Source: an uncultured Celeribacter sp.
GTDB taxonomy: Bacteria > Pseudomonadota > Alphaproteobacteria > Rhodobacterales > Rhodobacteraceae
Length of the DNA: 64,000 bases
NCBI RefSeq assembly: GCF_963676475.1
Contig: NZ_OY781106.1
Span: 1,302,001 to 1,366,000 of the forward strand
Direction of reading: 5' to 3'
The notes under the pieces were generated by a model. It was given only the letters and a program-made list of their open reading frames with translations, had not been told where the DNA came from and searched no databases. The position numbers and the translations under genes are program-made. Positions within the stretch are counted from its first letter, which is position 1, and every line of letters begins with the position of its first letter. Of this stretch, positions 25,167 through 33,963 are shown piece after piece.

Positions 25167-25991
25167 TCAAGACACGATGATCAAATTCAAGGCATGTGCC
25201 AATTGATCGATCACCAAACAGGCATATGCCGCATTGGCATACCACAGATCCGACGCATCAGGACGCCCCTTATCCTCGGAGACCGCCTCTGTCGACGCCA
25301 ACGCACGCATGTAGGAGACATGCGTGAAAAGCCCGTCCGGCGCGCGCGATTGGCGCGGCTGGGGGAGGTATCTCACCCCGAGCGCCTGACACATGGCCTC
25401 CGCTTCTCTGTCATACCACTCCGACACGAAAGGGCCATCCCCGCGCGCGCGCAGGTCTGCACTGCCCACCGAAATGTCCGGCTCCGCCGCTGGGCGCGGC
25501 GCAGAGGCCAGGAAAACCGGCGCCTTGATGGAGGCCGTCTGAAACTTGCGGGCCAAATCATAGGTCCCGCTGCCGCCCAACGCCTCGCGCGTCATGGCAC
25601 GCAGCATCGCGGTCGAGGCCAAGGGCTGTCCCGCCTCCAACGCTGTCATCGCATCTTCGACGGACGGCATGGCAAGGCTGGAAAGCTGTGAAAACATCTC
25701 GACCACAGGAAGGATCGAGGCCCCCGCCCCTGTCACGACAAAGGCGGCATACTCCGAGAGGGCAAAACTGTCCCGCCCGATCCAGGCCATCACACGCGCA
25801 CGCAACTCTGCATCAGTGGAGGCGAACCGTCCCCCCTCACCATCCTCGACCACATCGAAACGCGACAGGCCATCGCCGGGCACACCGAAAACATCGACGC
25901 GCAGGTCAGGCCAGCGCAGGGCATTTTGCTCGGCGGCCAAAGCGAAAGCGGCGATATGTGCATCGCCCAGAACACAAACCCGCAACGTCAT
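25167..25991 (-). CDS. hypothetical protein paired with the GSCFA protein
   Basis: 274 residues, no signal peptide or membrane segment. It opens with LRVCVLGDAHIAAFALA, reminiscent of the block I region of SGNH-type hydrolases (GDxH/GDSH), though the rest is not clearly recognisable. YAAFVVTGAGAS (about 81-92) could be a second Rossmann-like strand. Its start overlaps the stop of the GSCFA gene (ATGA, 25988-25991), so the two are made together. Function unknown; a role in modifying or hydrolysing the same glycan or ester as its partner is a guess from position. Confidence 0.65.
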   Translation of the reverse strand: MTLRVCVLGDAHIAAFALAAEQNALRWPDLRVDVFGVPGDGLSRFDVVEDGEGGRFASTDAELRARVMAWIGRDSFALSEYAAFVVTGAGASILPVVEMFSQLSSLAMPSVEDAMTALEAGQPLASTAMLRAMTREALGGSGTYDLARKFQTASIKAPVFLASAPRPAAEPDISVGSADLRARGDGPFVSEWYDREAEAMCQALGVRYLPQPRQSRAPDGLFTHVSYMRALASTEAVSEDKGRPDASDLWYANAAYACLVIDQLAHALNLIIVS

Positions 25992-27052
25992 CGGCGCAAA
26001 GCCTCGAACAGAGCCTCTTGGCAGGGCGGCAGCTCAGAAGCCAAGTGGTGATTGTCTTCACCCGGCACCGCCTCGTGCGGCGCGGCCTTCTCCGCCCCAT
26101 GCTCCACCTCATGCGCCGTCAGGAAAATCTCCATCACCCTGTCCACCATCTCCGGGCGCACCGCACGCAGGTTCGCCGCGAACGCCGCCTCTGGCGCCGC
26201 CCAGGTGGTGACAATTTCGTAGGAAGGAAAATAATCGACCGATTTATGTTGATCCGCCAGAGCCCCCGCGGCGGCCCGCAAAACGGATTTCGAATAGGTC
26301 GTCGCAGCCAGCACATGCGCTCCCGACGCCGTCCCGGTCAAGGGCACGGGCGACACCGTCAGCAACAGCCGCACCGATGCATTCATTCTGCGCAACAGTC
26401 GCAGTACCTTGGTGAGATCGGCCAGGATCTCGTCATAGGTGAAATTGTGAAAGACGTAGCGGTCAGGGTCATAGTCGCCCGCGATCACGCCGGGTGCCAC
26501 GGCCAGCACGCGCCCGGTCTCTCGATCGATCCAGCCTTCGGTCAACCCCAGAGTAAAAACGAACACATCCGTCACCTGCGTCAAGGCCGCGACCTGGACA
26601 AGATGCTCGCGTCGCAGCTCTATGGCCTCTTCGCGTGTCGCGCAGCCCTCAGGTTCGACACCGGGACGCAGGGCATCGAACCACGCCCCGTCGCGTTGCA
26701 AAAAATGGCGCGCATCCACATGGAGCTCGAGCGCATCTTCCAACAGCTCACGCAGTTGCCGCGCCGTGTAGATATTGCCGTAGCGTGCTGAATAAAGCCC
26801 GTAACCAAACCGTTTGGCCAAAGCGTCGCTCATCCCCGCCGGCTTCGGTTCCGCATCCAGTACGGTCATGCCCGACTGTCGTAAAGCCCGCCCGATATGC
26901 TGCGCAAAACAGCTTCCGGCGGTGGCAACGGCCGTATCGGGCGCGATCCGAAAGGCCGGCGTATATATTTCCGGCCAAGTCTGGCGGTCTGTTTCAACCA
27001 CCCCACTGCGCCAAAAGCCCTGCGGAGGCGTGTCTTCATAGGGATGGGTCAC
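25988..27052 (-). CDS. GSCFA family protein
   Basis: 354 residues. The family name motif is literally present: AGSCFAQHIGRAL (GSCFA about residues 46-50). GSCFA proteins are predicted SGNH-like hydrolases acting on cell-surface polysaccharides; the conserved VFTLGLTEGW (about 165) and LTVSPVPLTGT (about 233) segments are consistent with that fold. Begins with GTG at 27052, AAGG nine bases upstream. Overlaps the downstream hypothetical by four bases. Downstream of rpsI but beyond its terminator, so a separate transcription unit. Confidence 0.83.
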   Translation of the reverse strand: MTHPYEDTPPQGFWRSGVVETDRQTWPEIYTPAFRIAPDTAVATAGSCFAQHIGRALRQSGMTVLDAEPKPAGMSDALAKRFGYGLYSARYGNIYTARQLRELLEDALELHVDARHFLQRDGAWFDALRPGVEPEGCATREEAIELRREHLVQVAALTQVTDVFVFTLGLTEGWIDRETGRVLAVAPGVIAGDYDPDRYVFHNFTYDEILADLTKVLRLLRRMNASVRLLLTVSPVPLTGTASGAHVLAATTYSKSVLRAAAGALADQHKSVDYFPSYEIVTTWAAPEAAFAANLRAVRPEMVDRVMEIFLTAHEVEHGAEKAAPHEAVPGEDNHHLASELPPCQEALFEALRR

Positions 27053-27134
27053 AATCGCACCGAACCAAGGAACATAGGGGCACTATGGCAACACGGCCCA
27101 TCCCTGCCAAGGGCGCAAAGCCCTAAACCCAAAT

Positions 27135-27164
27135 GAAAAAGCCGCCGCAAATTGCTTTGCGGCG
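27135..27164 (-). terminator. terminator after rpsI
   Basis: On the minus strand GTCGCCGCAAA, loop GCAA, TTTGCGGCGGC, then a T run. It ends the rplM-rpsI operon. Confidence 0.85.
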
Positions 27165-27190
27165 ACCTTTGAAAGCGGTTCCGGTGAAAC

Positions 27191-27676
27191 TTAGCGTTTC
27201 GAGAACTGGAAGGACCGGCGAGCTTTACGCTTACCAAATTTCTTACGCTCGACGACGCGCGAGTCGCGGGTCAGGAAGCCAGCGGCTTTCAGAGCGGCGC
27301 GCAGTTCCGGGTTGTAGAGCTGCAGAGCTTTGGAGATGCCGTGTTTCACAGCACCGGCCTGACCGGAGAGGCCGCCGCCTTTGACGGTGGCAACCACGTC
27401 GAATTCACCTTCGACGCCAGCGATTTGAGCCGGTTGTTTCACGATCAGCTGAAGCACCGGACGGGCAAAATAGACAGACATGTCCTTGCCGTTGACGGTG
27501 ACTTTGCCGGAGCCCGGCTTGATCCAAACGCGGGCGACAGCGTCTTTACGCTTGCCGGTGGCGTAGGAACGGCCAAGTTCGTCACGAACGGGTTCACGGG
27601 GCGCAGCGACTTCAACGACGGCTTCGCCACCGGCGACGGCGTTCAGCTCGTCGAGGGATTTGATTTCATCAGCCAT
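27191..27676 (-). CDS. rpsI: 30S ribosomal protein S9
   Basis: 161 residues including an alphaproteobacterial N-terminal extension of about 35 residues (MADEIKSLDELNAVAGG...). The conserved core ATGKRKDAVARVWI begins near residue 40, and the protein ends in the highly conserved basic tail KKFGKRKARRSFQFSKR, which reaches the P-site tRNA on the ribosome. It follows rplM by two bases, as usual. Confidence 0.98.
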   Translation of the reverse strand: MADEIKSLDELNAVAGGEAVVEVAAPREPVRDELGRSYATGKRKDAVARVWIKPGSGKVTVNGKDMSVYFARPVLQLIVKQPAQIAGVEGEFDVVATVKGGGLSGQAGAVKHGISKALQLYNPELRAALKAAGFLTRDSRVVERKKFGKRKARRSFQFSKR

Positions 27677-27678
27677 GA

Positions 27679-28143
27679 TTATGCGCTCCGGGTGTTTTTC
27701 TTGTTCATGGACTTCACGTCCAGAACTTCGGGGTTCTGAGCTTCATGCGGGTGCTCGGCACCGGCATAGACGCGCAGGTTGGTCATTTGCTGACGGGACA
27801 GTTTGCCGCCCGGCAGCATGCGCTGCACGGCTTTGGTCACGACGCGCTCGGGGTATTTGCCCTCAAGCAGCTCACCCATGGAGCGGGATTTGATGCCGCC
27901 CGGGTGGCCGGTGTGCCAGTAGAAACGCTCGTCGGTGCGCTTTTTGCCGGTCAGTTGCACTTTGTCGGCGTTGATCACGATGACATTGTCACCCATGTCC
28001 ATGGACGGGGTGAAGGTGGCTTTGTGCTTGCCACGCAGACGCATGGCGACAATGGACGCGAGACGGCCCAGCACCACGCCTTCGGCGTCGATGATGATCC
28101 ATTTCTTGTCGATGTCCGCCGGTGTTGCGGAAAAGGTTTTCAT
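27679..28143 (-). CDS. rplM: 50S ribosomal protein L13
   Basis: 154 residues. MKTFSATPADIDKKW, then VVLGRLASIVAMRLRGKHK and the HTGHPGGIKSRSMGELL segment are standard L13. ATG at 28143 is the canonical start; the longer frame upstream to 28218 is in the promoter region. The AT-rich stretch 28205-28290 upstream probably holds the promoter of the rplM-rpsI operon. Confidence 0.98.
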   Translation of the reverse strand: MKTFSATPADIDKKWIIIDAEGVVLGRLASIVAMRLRGKHKATFTPSMDMGDNVIVINADKVQLTGKKRTDERFYWHTGHPGGIKSRSMGELLEGKYPERVVTKAVQRMLPGGKLSRQQMTNLRVYAGAEHPHEAQNPEVLDVKSMNKKNTRSA

Positions 28144-28333
28144 AGGTTCAGCCCTTATGGGATAGGAATTCGATTGAGCGTGTTCTAAGCATTTCGCGCG
28201 CCACGTCAAGCGGCGCATTTTTGAATTTACCTTTTGAAATCAAACATTTAAAAAATAGGTATTATTTTACCCCAAATTTTCGCCCCATCTGGCACCTTGC
28301 GCTGGGTCATAAACCGTCGAAACGACGTGGTCT

Positions 28334-29074
28334 ATGCTAGAAATGACCAAAACCAATGACCGAACACAAGCGGACGCGCATATGCCTTCTTTATTCAGAT
28401 ACAAGGACTACCTCAAACAGATCGTCTACGGCGGCAATGACGGGATCGTCACGACATTCGCCATCGTCGCAGGCTTTGCAGGTGCCGACGCCAGCGGTGC
28501 GGGCCGGATCGGCGCTCTGGCGGTTCTGGTCTTTGGCATGGCCAATCTGTTGGCGGACGCCACCTCGATGGGGTTGGGCGAATTCCTCTCCGCCCGCGCC
28601 GCGCGCGATATGATCCGCCGCAAACGTGCCGATCTGGCCAAGAACCCCTCGGGACAGGTCAAGGCGCTCACCCGTCACCTTCAATCCCATGGGCTCTCGA
28701 CCTTGGACGCCACCACCATGGCCTCACTGGCGGCCACCTCTCCCGGCCTGATCGCTGAAATGACCCTGTCACAGGTCGAAGGCCTTGAAGACCCCGGTCA
28801 AGGCAAACTCTGGCCACGTGCCCTGATCACCTTTCTGGCCTTCGTGACTTTCGGCGTCATCCCCCTCCTGCCCTATCTGCTCGGCGCGAATGCCGCGATA
28901 CGCACCCTCGCCGCGACGGGGGCGACCGTTTCAGCCCTCGTCCTCTTGGGCCTTTTGCGCCATGTCGCGACCCGCACCAGCGCTTTGCGTGCCGTGGGAG
29001 AAACCGTCCTGGTCGGTGGGTTATGTGCACTTGTGGCCTATGGGGTAGGCATTTTCGTCGCTGGCTTCGGTTAA
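28334..29074 (+). CDS. VIT1/CCC1-family membrane transporter
   Basis: 246 residues. The family signature LKQIVYGGNDGIVTTFAIVAGFAGA (about 27-51) and NLLADATSMGLGEFLSARA (about 78-96) are unmistakable; three more hydrophobic helices fill the C-terminal third. VIT1/CCC1 proteins move iron or manganese across membranes; in bacteria they are probably Fe/Mn exporters. Start uncertain: ATGs at 28334, 28343 and 28382 all lack a good ribosome site; the family usually begins close to the last. Divergent from rplM. Confidence 0.88.
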   Translation: MLEMTKTNDRTQADAHMPSLFRYKDYLKQIVYGGNDGIVTTFAIVAGFAGADASGAGRIGALAVLVFGMANLLADATSMGLGEFLSARAARDMIRRKRADLAKNPSGQVKALTRHLQSHGLSTLDATTMASLAATSPGLIAEMTLSQVEGLEDPGQGKLWPRALITFLAFVTFGVIPLLPYLLGANAAIRTLAATGATVSALVLLGLLRHVATRTSALRAVGETVLVGGLCALVAYGVGIFVAGFG

Positions 29075-29162
29075 GGCCCTGACTTCAAGGCCAAAAAAGG
29101 TTGATGTAGCTTTCATTCATGCGCAGACTACAGTCGGCACATCGCCGGGAGTGTCATATATA

Positions 29163-29178
29163 GTATACAAATGTATAC
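29163..29178. promoter_or_regulatory. palindrome GTATAC-N4-GTATAC upstream of icd
   Basis: GTATAC (29163-29168), AAAT, GTATAC (29173-29178): a perfect interrupted palindrome about 75 bp before the icd start, in an AT-rich stretch. It looks like the binding site of a dimeric regulator (for example GntR- or MarR-type). The factor is unknown. Confidence 0.5.
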
Positions 29179-29253
29179 CACCCCTTCCCTCCCCTGTTGA
29201 AATAGGCTAAGACACATCCGACTCTCCACCTTCCTCCAAGGAGCGCACGCCTC

Positions 29254-30468
29254 ATGTCCAAGATTAAAGTCGAAAACCCCATCGTCGAAATGGACGGTGA
29301 TGAAATGACCCGCATCATGTGGGATTTCATCAAAAAGAAACTCATCCTGCCCTATCTCGACATCGACCTGCTCTATTACGATCTGGGCATCGAGAGCCGC
29401 GACGAGACCGAAGACCAGATCACCATTGATGCCGCCGAGAAGACCAAAGAGGTCGGCGTCGCCGTCAAATGCGCGACCATCACCCCCGATGAACAGCGCG
29501 TCGAGGAATTCGGCCTCAAGAAAATGTGGCGCTCCCCCAACGGCACGATCCGCAACATTCTTGGCGGCGTGGTGTTCCGCCAGCCGATCATCTGTAAAAA
29601 CGTGCCGCGCCTCGTGCCCGGCTGGACCGATCCCATCGTGGTGGGCCGCCACGCATTCGGCGACCAATATAAAGCCACCGATTTCACCTTCCCCGGCAAA
29701 GGCCAGCTCACGATGAAATTCGAGGGCGAAGACGGCACGGTGATCGAGAAAGTCGTCTATGACGCGCCCTCCGCCGGTGTCTATCAGGCGATGTACAACC
29801 TCGACGACTCGATCCGCGATTTCGCCCGCGCCTCGCTGAACTACGGCCTCAGCCTCGGCTGGCCGGTGTATCTCTCGACCAAAAACACCATCCTCAAGGC
29901 CTATGACGGCCGCTTCAAAGACATCTTCCAGGAGGTGTTCGATGAGGAATTCGCCGAACAGTTCAAAAAGGCCGGCATCTGGTACGAACACCGCCTGATC
30001 GACGACATGGTCGCCTGTGCGATGAAATGGTCGGGTAAATTCGTCTGGGCCTGTAAGAACTACGATGGCGATGTGCAGTCCGACACGGTGGCACAGGGCT
30101 TTGGCTCGCTGGGTCTCATGACCTCGCAGCTCATGACCCCCGATGGCAAGATCGTCGAAGCCGAAGCCGCCCACGGCACCGTGACCCGTCACTATCGCCA
30201 GCACCAGGCGGGCGAAGCGACCTCGACCAACTCGATCGCCTCGATCTACGCCTGGACCGGCGGCCTCAAGCACCGCGCGAAACTCGACGGCAACGAACAG
30301 CTCATGCGTTTTGCCACGACGCTGGAAAAGACCATCGTCGACACGGTCGAAAGCGGCTTCATGACGAAAGACCTCGCGCTGCTCGTCGGGCCGGATCAGG
30401 CCTGGCTCACCACCATGGGCTTCCTCGAGAAAATCGACGAGAACCTGAACAAAGCTTTGGCGGGATAA
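29254..30468 (+). CDS. icd: NADP-dependent isocitrate dehydrogenase
   Basis: 404 residues, the length of the eukaryotic-like, dimeric class II NADP-IDH found in alphaproteobacteria, not the E. coli type. Oxidises isocitrate to 2-oxoglutarate in the TCA cycle. Seen: ENPIVEMDGDEMTRIMW, the substrate-binding MWRSPNGTIRN loop (Ser/Asn/Arg) and EAAHGTVTRHYRQHQAG (cofactor region). ATG at 29254 follows AAGGAG. Own promoter with a palindromic motif upstream, own terminator downstream. Confidence 0.97.
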   Translation: MSKIKVENPIVEMDGDEMTRIMWDFIKKKLILPYLDIDLLYYDLGIESRDETEDQITIDAAEKTKEVGVAVKCATITPDEQRVEEFGLKKMWRSPNGTIRNILGGVVFRQPIICKNVPRLVPGWTDPIVVGRHAFGDQYKATDFTFPGKGQLTMKFEGEDGTVIEKVVYDAPSAGVYQAMYNLDDSIRDFARASLNYGLSLGWPVYLSTKNTILKAYDGRFKDIFQEVFDEEFAEQFKKAGIWYEHRLIDDMVACAMKWSGKFVWACKNYDGDVQSDTVAQGFGSLGLMTSQLMTPDGKIVEAEAAHGTVTRHYRQHQAGEATSTNSIASIYAWTGGLKHRAKLDGNEQLMRFATTLEKTIVDTVESGFMTKDLALLVGPDQAWLTTMGFLEKIDENLNKALAG

Positions 30469-30494
30469 GACCCCCAGTCCTTTCCGCCAAATAT

Positions 30495-30525
30495 GGCCGG
30501 GGCCCGCACGCCCCGGCCTTTTTTT
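30495..30525 (+). terminator. terminator after icd
   Basis: GGCCGGGGC pairs with GCCCCGGCC around CCGCAC, followed by seven T bases, 26 bases after the icd stop. Confidence 0.9.
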
Positions 30526-30550
30526 ATGAGCTTTTTTATGGGCCTTTTCA

Positions 30551-30784
30551 TTAGGGCAGCCAGCGCGAATACTCCCGCTCAGGAGGCGCCTCGGGTGGCA
30601 GACCCACGTCGCGCCGCAGATGCGGGCTCAGATGCGCAAGGCTGCGGGCGTGTTTTGCCTCCCGCCGCAGGTTGCGCCGCGCGGCAAAGGCCGCCTTTAT
30701 GACGGGCCAAAAGCCGTGGTTTTCGATCAAAGGTTGCACGTGTTGCCGCACAGAGAGCGGCGAAGGAGGAAGAACATCCAACAT
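30551..30784 (-). CDS. small DUF1127-like protein
   Basis: 77 residues. The C-terminal half, RSLAHLSPHLRRDVGLPPE, has the pattern of the short YjiS/DUF1127-type domain (L-S-x-x-L-R-x-D-x-G-L), common in Rhodobacteraceae and sometimes RNA-binding. The N-terminal half is basic and helical. ATG at 30784 lacks a clear ribosome site; a GCCGGCA/TGCCGGC hairpin lies just upstream. Convergent with icd. Function unknown. Confidence 0.6.
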   Translation of the reverse strand: MLDVLPPSPLSVRQHVQPLIENHGFWPVIKAAFAARRNLRREAKHARSLAHLSPHLRRDVGLPPEAPPEREYSRWLP

Positions 30785-31263
30785 GAGAAATGCCCGGCAA
30801 ATGCCGGCCTTGTATAAGATTTTTTAGGATTATGGGCCGCGCCGCCTGTGATCTGGTGTGACACTCAAACACAGGTAAAAAACCGGCCCATCACGAAGAC
30901 AGACACCGGCAGAGGCGCGTTTTCAGGAAAAAGATCTGTTAAGATCGACGAGCGTCAAAAGCTCCCTGACCACGTTGAACCCCAACCGCGCGAATTTCTC
31001 CGCGTCCGGCGTGTCCTCGAAGGGTGCGTTGCGTATAAACAGTCATGTCGCCCTCCATTGTGGCCAGTTTCAGTGGGCACATCCTGCCCGACGCCCGAAT
31101 TTCAGGCAAAGGTTTTTTTCTGACCTCGGGGAAGCGTGTTCTTTTTGCCGCAATGCGCCCCCGGCCCTTGCGTGTCCGACCCCGCTTCGTCAGGTTAATG
31201 CTATACGCGCGCCCGAACCGAGGCGCCTCTCGAAATAGTCTTGAATAACTCTCAGGGACAGTT
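30785..31263. other. 480-bp region without a convincing intact gene
   Basis: Reading on the minus strand, GGAGGG then ATG at 31046 begins a short frame; after one base is removed near 31037-31045 it continues as ...NAPFEDTPDAEKFARLGF... and ends at 30923. The tail looks coding, so this may be a small gene with a frame error. The rest up to hupE has no clear riboswitch or terminator; a GGGCA/TGCCC hairpin is at 31075-31090. Confidence 0.35.
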
Positions 31264-31830
31264 ATGAAAAAACATCTTCTGACCGGCCTCTTCGCCCTCG
31301 CCGCCAGCCCCGCTCTTGCCCATCTGCCGCCCGAGCAGCACGGCTCTTTCATGGCAGGCGTGTCCCACCCGCTTTTCGGCCTCGATCACATCATCGCCAT
31401 GGTCGCCGTCGGCATCTGGGCGCTTCAGATCGGCGGAAAAGCCGTCTGGGCCGTGCCCGCGGGCTTTGTCGGCGCCATGGCTCTGGGCTATTTCGGTGGT
31501 GTCACCGGCCTGTCCCTGCCTTTCGTTGAACCGATGATCCTCGCCTCCGCAATCCTGATCGGCCTCTTGGCCACCTTCGCCGTCAAACCGGCGCTCGCCG
31601 GCGGCGTCGCCATCGCGGCCCTGTTCGGCCTGTTCCACGGCCATGCTCATGGTGCCGAACTGGGCGCTGCCAATGCGCTCGGCTTCGGCATCGGCTTCGT
31701 GATTGCAACCGCAGCCCTTCACGCTGCGGGCATTCTGGCCGCTCAACTCATGGCCCGCGCGCTGCCCTATGGCCCGCGCATTTTGGGGGCCGTTGCGACG
31801 CTCATGGGGCTGTCGCTTTTGATCGGCTAA
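31264..31830 (+). CDS. hupE: HupE/UreJ-family metal permease
   Basis: 188 residues. A signal peptide MKKHLLTGLFALAASPALA is followed by FMAGVSHPLFGLDHIIAMVAVG, the HupE/UreJ signature (HPxxGxDH, here HPLFGLDH), five to six membrane helices and the histidine-rich LFGLFHGHAHG loop (about 121-131). The family takes up nickel or cobalt for hydrogenase and urease maturation. No hydrogenase, urease or cobalamin genes are in the window and I find no cobalamin riboswitch. ATG at 31264 follows CAGGGACAG. Confidence 0.9.
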   Translation: MKKHLLTGLFALAASPALAHLPPEQHGSFMAGVSHPLFGLDHIIAMVAVGIWALQIGGKAVWAVPAGFVGAMALGYFGGVTGLSLPFVEPMILASAILIGLLATFAVKPALAGGVAIAALFGLFHGHAHGAELGAANALGFGIGFVIATAALHAAGILAAQLMARALPYGPRILGAVATLMGLSLLIG

Positions 31831-31858
31831 ACCATGCCTTGTTAACCATAACTATCTG

Positions 31859-31891
31859 ATTGCGCGGGCAAAAATCCGCGCAATTTTATTT
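31859..31891 (+). terminator. terminator after hupE
   Basis: ATTGCGCGG pairs with CCGCGCAAT around GCAAAAAT, followed by TTTATTTG, about 28 bases after the stop. Confidence 0.8.
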
Positions 31892-31958
31892 GTTATATTG
31901 GCCTTAAGCCTCACATGCCTATGTTCTTTGCAAACGGAGAACAGAAGGTTTCCCGATC

Positions 31959-32564
31959 ATGCAGATTTCCTCTGCCGCACAGCTTTGGGCGCAATCAACC
32001 CTGCGTCAGGACACGCAAGACCCGAAAACCGCCGCACAGGATGCAGGCGGTTCTTCTGTCGCAACGGATGCGCAGGGCCAGAAAAATGCCGCTCAAAACG
32101 ACGCGCAGAACGCCGCCGCGACGCAAAACACCGCCGCGCGCACAACCATCCGGGGAGCCGCGGATGTCTTTGCCAAATACGACCTGACCAAGATCACGCC
32201 CACCCAAATCGACGCGCTCACCGCCGATCTCAAAACCGCGCGTTTTGACGATCTGGGCTTTGTCATGTCGCTCGAACGCCAAGGTGCCGCCTATCATGCG
32301 GAGATGGAGGCCTCCAGCAGCGTTTACGGCATCGACGACCAGGATTTCGACGCCGATGCGCCGGTCGACCTGATCGCCAAGACCCGCTCCGAACTTGCCT
32401 TGGCACAGCGCTACGGTCAGGATACCGAACGCCTCTCGACCCAGCTTTTCAAACTCGAAGAGGCGCAGATGAGCCGGGCCAGTGCGGCGCCCGCCCCCTC
32501 TTCCACACCGCAACTCGCCGAAACCTTGGTGCTGTTTCAGGCGCAAAGACTCTGGGTCGAATAG
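31959..32564 (+). CDS. hypothetical protein with low-complexity Ala/Gln/Asp N-terminus
   Basis: 201 residues. Residues 1-60 are rich in Ala, Gln, Asn and Thr and probably disordered; the middle (FAKYDLTKITPTQIDALTADLKTARFDDLGFVMSLER, about 70-107) is helical, and residues 140-175 form a charged coiled-coil-like stretch. ATG at 31959. No signal peptide, no membrane segment, no recognised domain. The AT-rich upstream space follows the hupE terminator, so it has its own promoter. Confidence 0.6.
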   Translation: MQISSAAQLWAQSTLRQDTQDPKTAAQDAGGSSVATDAQGQKNAAQNDAQNAAATQNTAARTTIRGAADVFAKYDLTKITPTQIDALTADLKTARFDDLGFVMSLERQGAAYHAEMEASSSVYGIDDQDFDADAPVDLIAKTRSELALAQRYGQDTERLSTQLFKLEEAQMSRASAAPAPSSTPQLAETLVLFQAQRLWVE

Positions 32565-32679
32565 CGCTTCACGGCGCATTTGCCGTTCTTTTTAGCACGT
32601 GCGGGGAACGTCACATCCAGACAGCGATGGCGCTCACATTTCGCTGGACAGGTCAGCAAAGCTGTCCTAAATCTACCCT

Positions 32680-33303
32680 ATGCCAGCCCCCATGCCGATC
32701 CCTCAACATGTCCAGAAACACAGCCTCCTCGAGGATGTGCAGGGCTTTTCCATCGCCCTGATCACCACCGCGATCGGGCTCACAATCATTGCGCAGCTTG
32801 GGTTCATCACCGGCCAGACCGCCGGCCTCGCCTTGGTGATTTCCTACCTGACGGGCTATTCGTTTTCCTGGGTCTTCTGGCTGATCAACATCCCCTTCTA
32901 TGCCCTCGCATGGTTTCGCATGGGCAAGGAATTCAACATAAAATCAGCGATTTGCGTGACGATCCTCTCGATCCTCGTGGCGGTCATTCCCGACTGGATG
33001 ACGTTTTCGCACCTCGATCCTCTCTTCGGCACCATCGCTTTCGGCATCCTCACGGGCTACGGACTTCTGGGCACGTTTCGGCACAAGGGCTCGCTGGGCG
33101 GTCTCGGGGTCGTCGCGCTTTATGCCCAAGACCGTTTCGGCATCCGCGCAGGCGTTGTGCAGCTCTGCTTTGACGCTGTGCTCTTTACCGTCGCCTTCTT
33201 CCTTTTCGAACCGAGCCGTGTCCTGTATTCGCTCTTGGGCGCGGTGATTTTGAACGGTGTGATCGCCTTCAATCACCGCCGCGATCGCTATATCGCCGAC
33301 TGA
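32680..33303 (+). CDS. YitT-family membrane protein (first of a tandem pair)
   Basis: 207 residues, five membrane helices. Family features: the glycine-rich FITGQTAGLALVISYLTG (about 44-61) and FRHKGSLGGLGVVALYAQDRFGI (about 129-151). YitT proteins are a widespread inner-membrane family of unknown transport role. The next gene is a close paralogue (see 33331), with shared segments ITGQ.AGLA, SLGGLG and the C-terminal NHRRDRYIA. The start could also be the ATG at 32692. Confidence 0.85.
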   Translation: MPAPMPIPQHVQKHSLLEDVQGFSIALITTAIGLTIIAQLGFITGQTAGLALVISYLTGYSFSWVFWLINIPFYALAWFRMGKEFNIKSAICVTILSILVAVIPDWMTFSHLDPLFGTIAFGILTGYGLLGTFRHKGSLGGLGVVALYAQDRFGIRAGVVQLCFDAVLFTVAFFLFEPSRVLYSLLGAVILNGVIAFNHRRDRYIAD

Positions 33304-33330
33304 CACCACCGCCTGACCGAAGAGGACATC

Positions 33331-33945
33331 ATGCCGACGGACGCACAAAAGCCCGAGAAACACACATGGTTCGAGGACCTTCAGGGCTACATCTTCGGCA
33401 CTTCCATGTGTGCCTTTGCCCTTGTGATGCTGCGCTCACTGGGGCTGATCACCGGTCAGATGGCGGGCTTGGCCGTGTTGATTTCCTATGTCTCCGGCCT
33501 GCCCTTTGGCTGGGTGTTTTTTGCGGTGAACCTGCCGTTCTACTGGTTCGGCTACAAACGCATGGGCAAGGTGTTCGTGGTCAAGACCTTTATCAATGTC
33601 GCGCTGATCTCCGTGCTGTCCGAATGGTTCCCGAGCATGATCTCTTTCGAGGCGATCTCGCCCTTGTTCGGCGCGATCATGGTTGGCTTCATGACCGGCG
33701 CGGGCCTCATGGCGATCTTTCGCCACGGTGGCTCTCTGGGCGGCCTTGGCATCCTTGCGCTCTATCTTCAGGACGCAACCGGGGTCAAAGCGGGCTATGT
33801 CCAGCTGGCCTTTGACGCCTGCCTCTTTGCCATCGCCTTCTTTATCATGCCGCTTCCGCTGGTGGTCTACTCTTTGGTGGGGGCCGTGGTTGTCAACCTC
33901 GTGATCGCGATCAACCATCGCCGCGATCGTTATATCGCTATGTAA
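33331..33945 (+). CDS. YitT-family membrane protein (second of a tandem pair)
   Basis: 204 residues, same topology as the preceding gene, with LITGQMAGLAVLISYVSGLPFGWVF and FRHGGSLGGLGILALYLQDATG. The two proteins share an identical ending HRRDRYIA and similar length, so the pair arose by duplication and probably functions as a heteromer or as two versions of one carrier. 27 bp separate the genes; the SMR gene follows 18 bp later, so all three may be one operon. Confidence 0.85.
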   Translation: MPTDAQKPEKHTWFEDLQGYIFGTSMCAFALVMLRSLGLITGQMAGLAVLISYVSGLPFGWVFFAVNLPFYWFGYKRMGKVFVVKTFINVALISVLSEWFPSMISFEAISPLFGAIMVGFMTGAGLMAIFRHGGSLGGLGILALYLQDATGVKAGYVQLAFDACLFAIAFFIMPLPLVVYSLVGAVVVNLVIAINHRRDRYIAM

Positions 33946-33963
33946 ATTGAAAAGAGCCCGCCG

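Noticed and set aside
31047..31263. Cobalamin riboswitch before hupE
   Set aside because: I looked for the conserved B12-box and core elements and could not find them.
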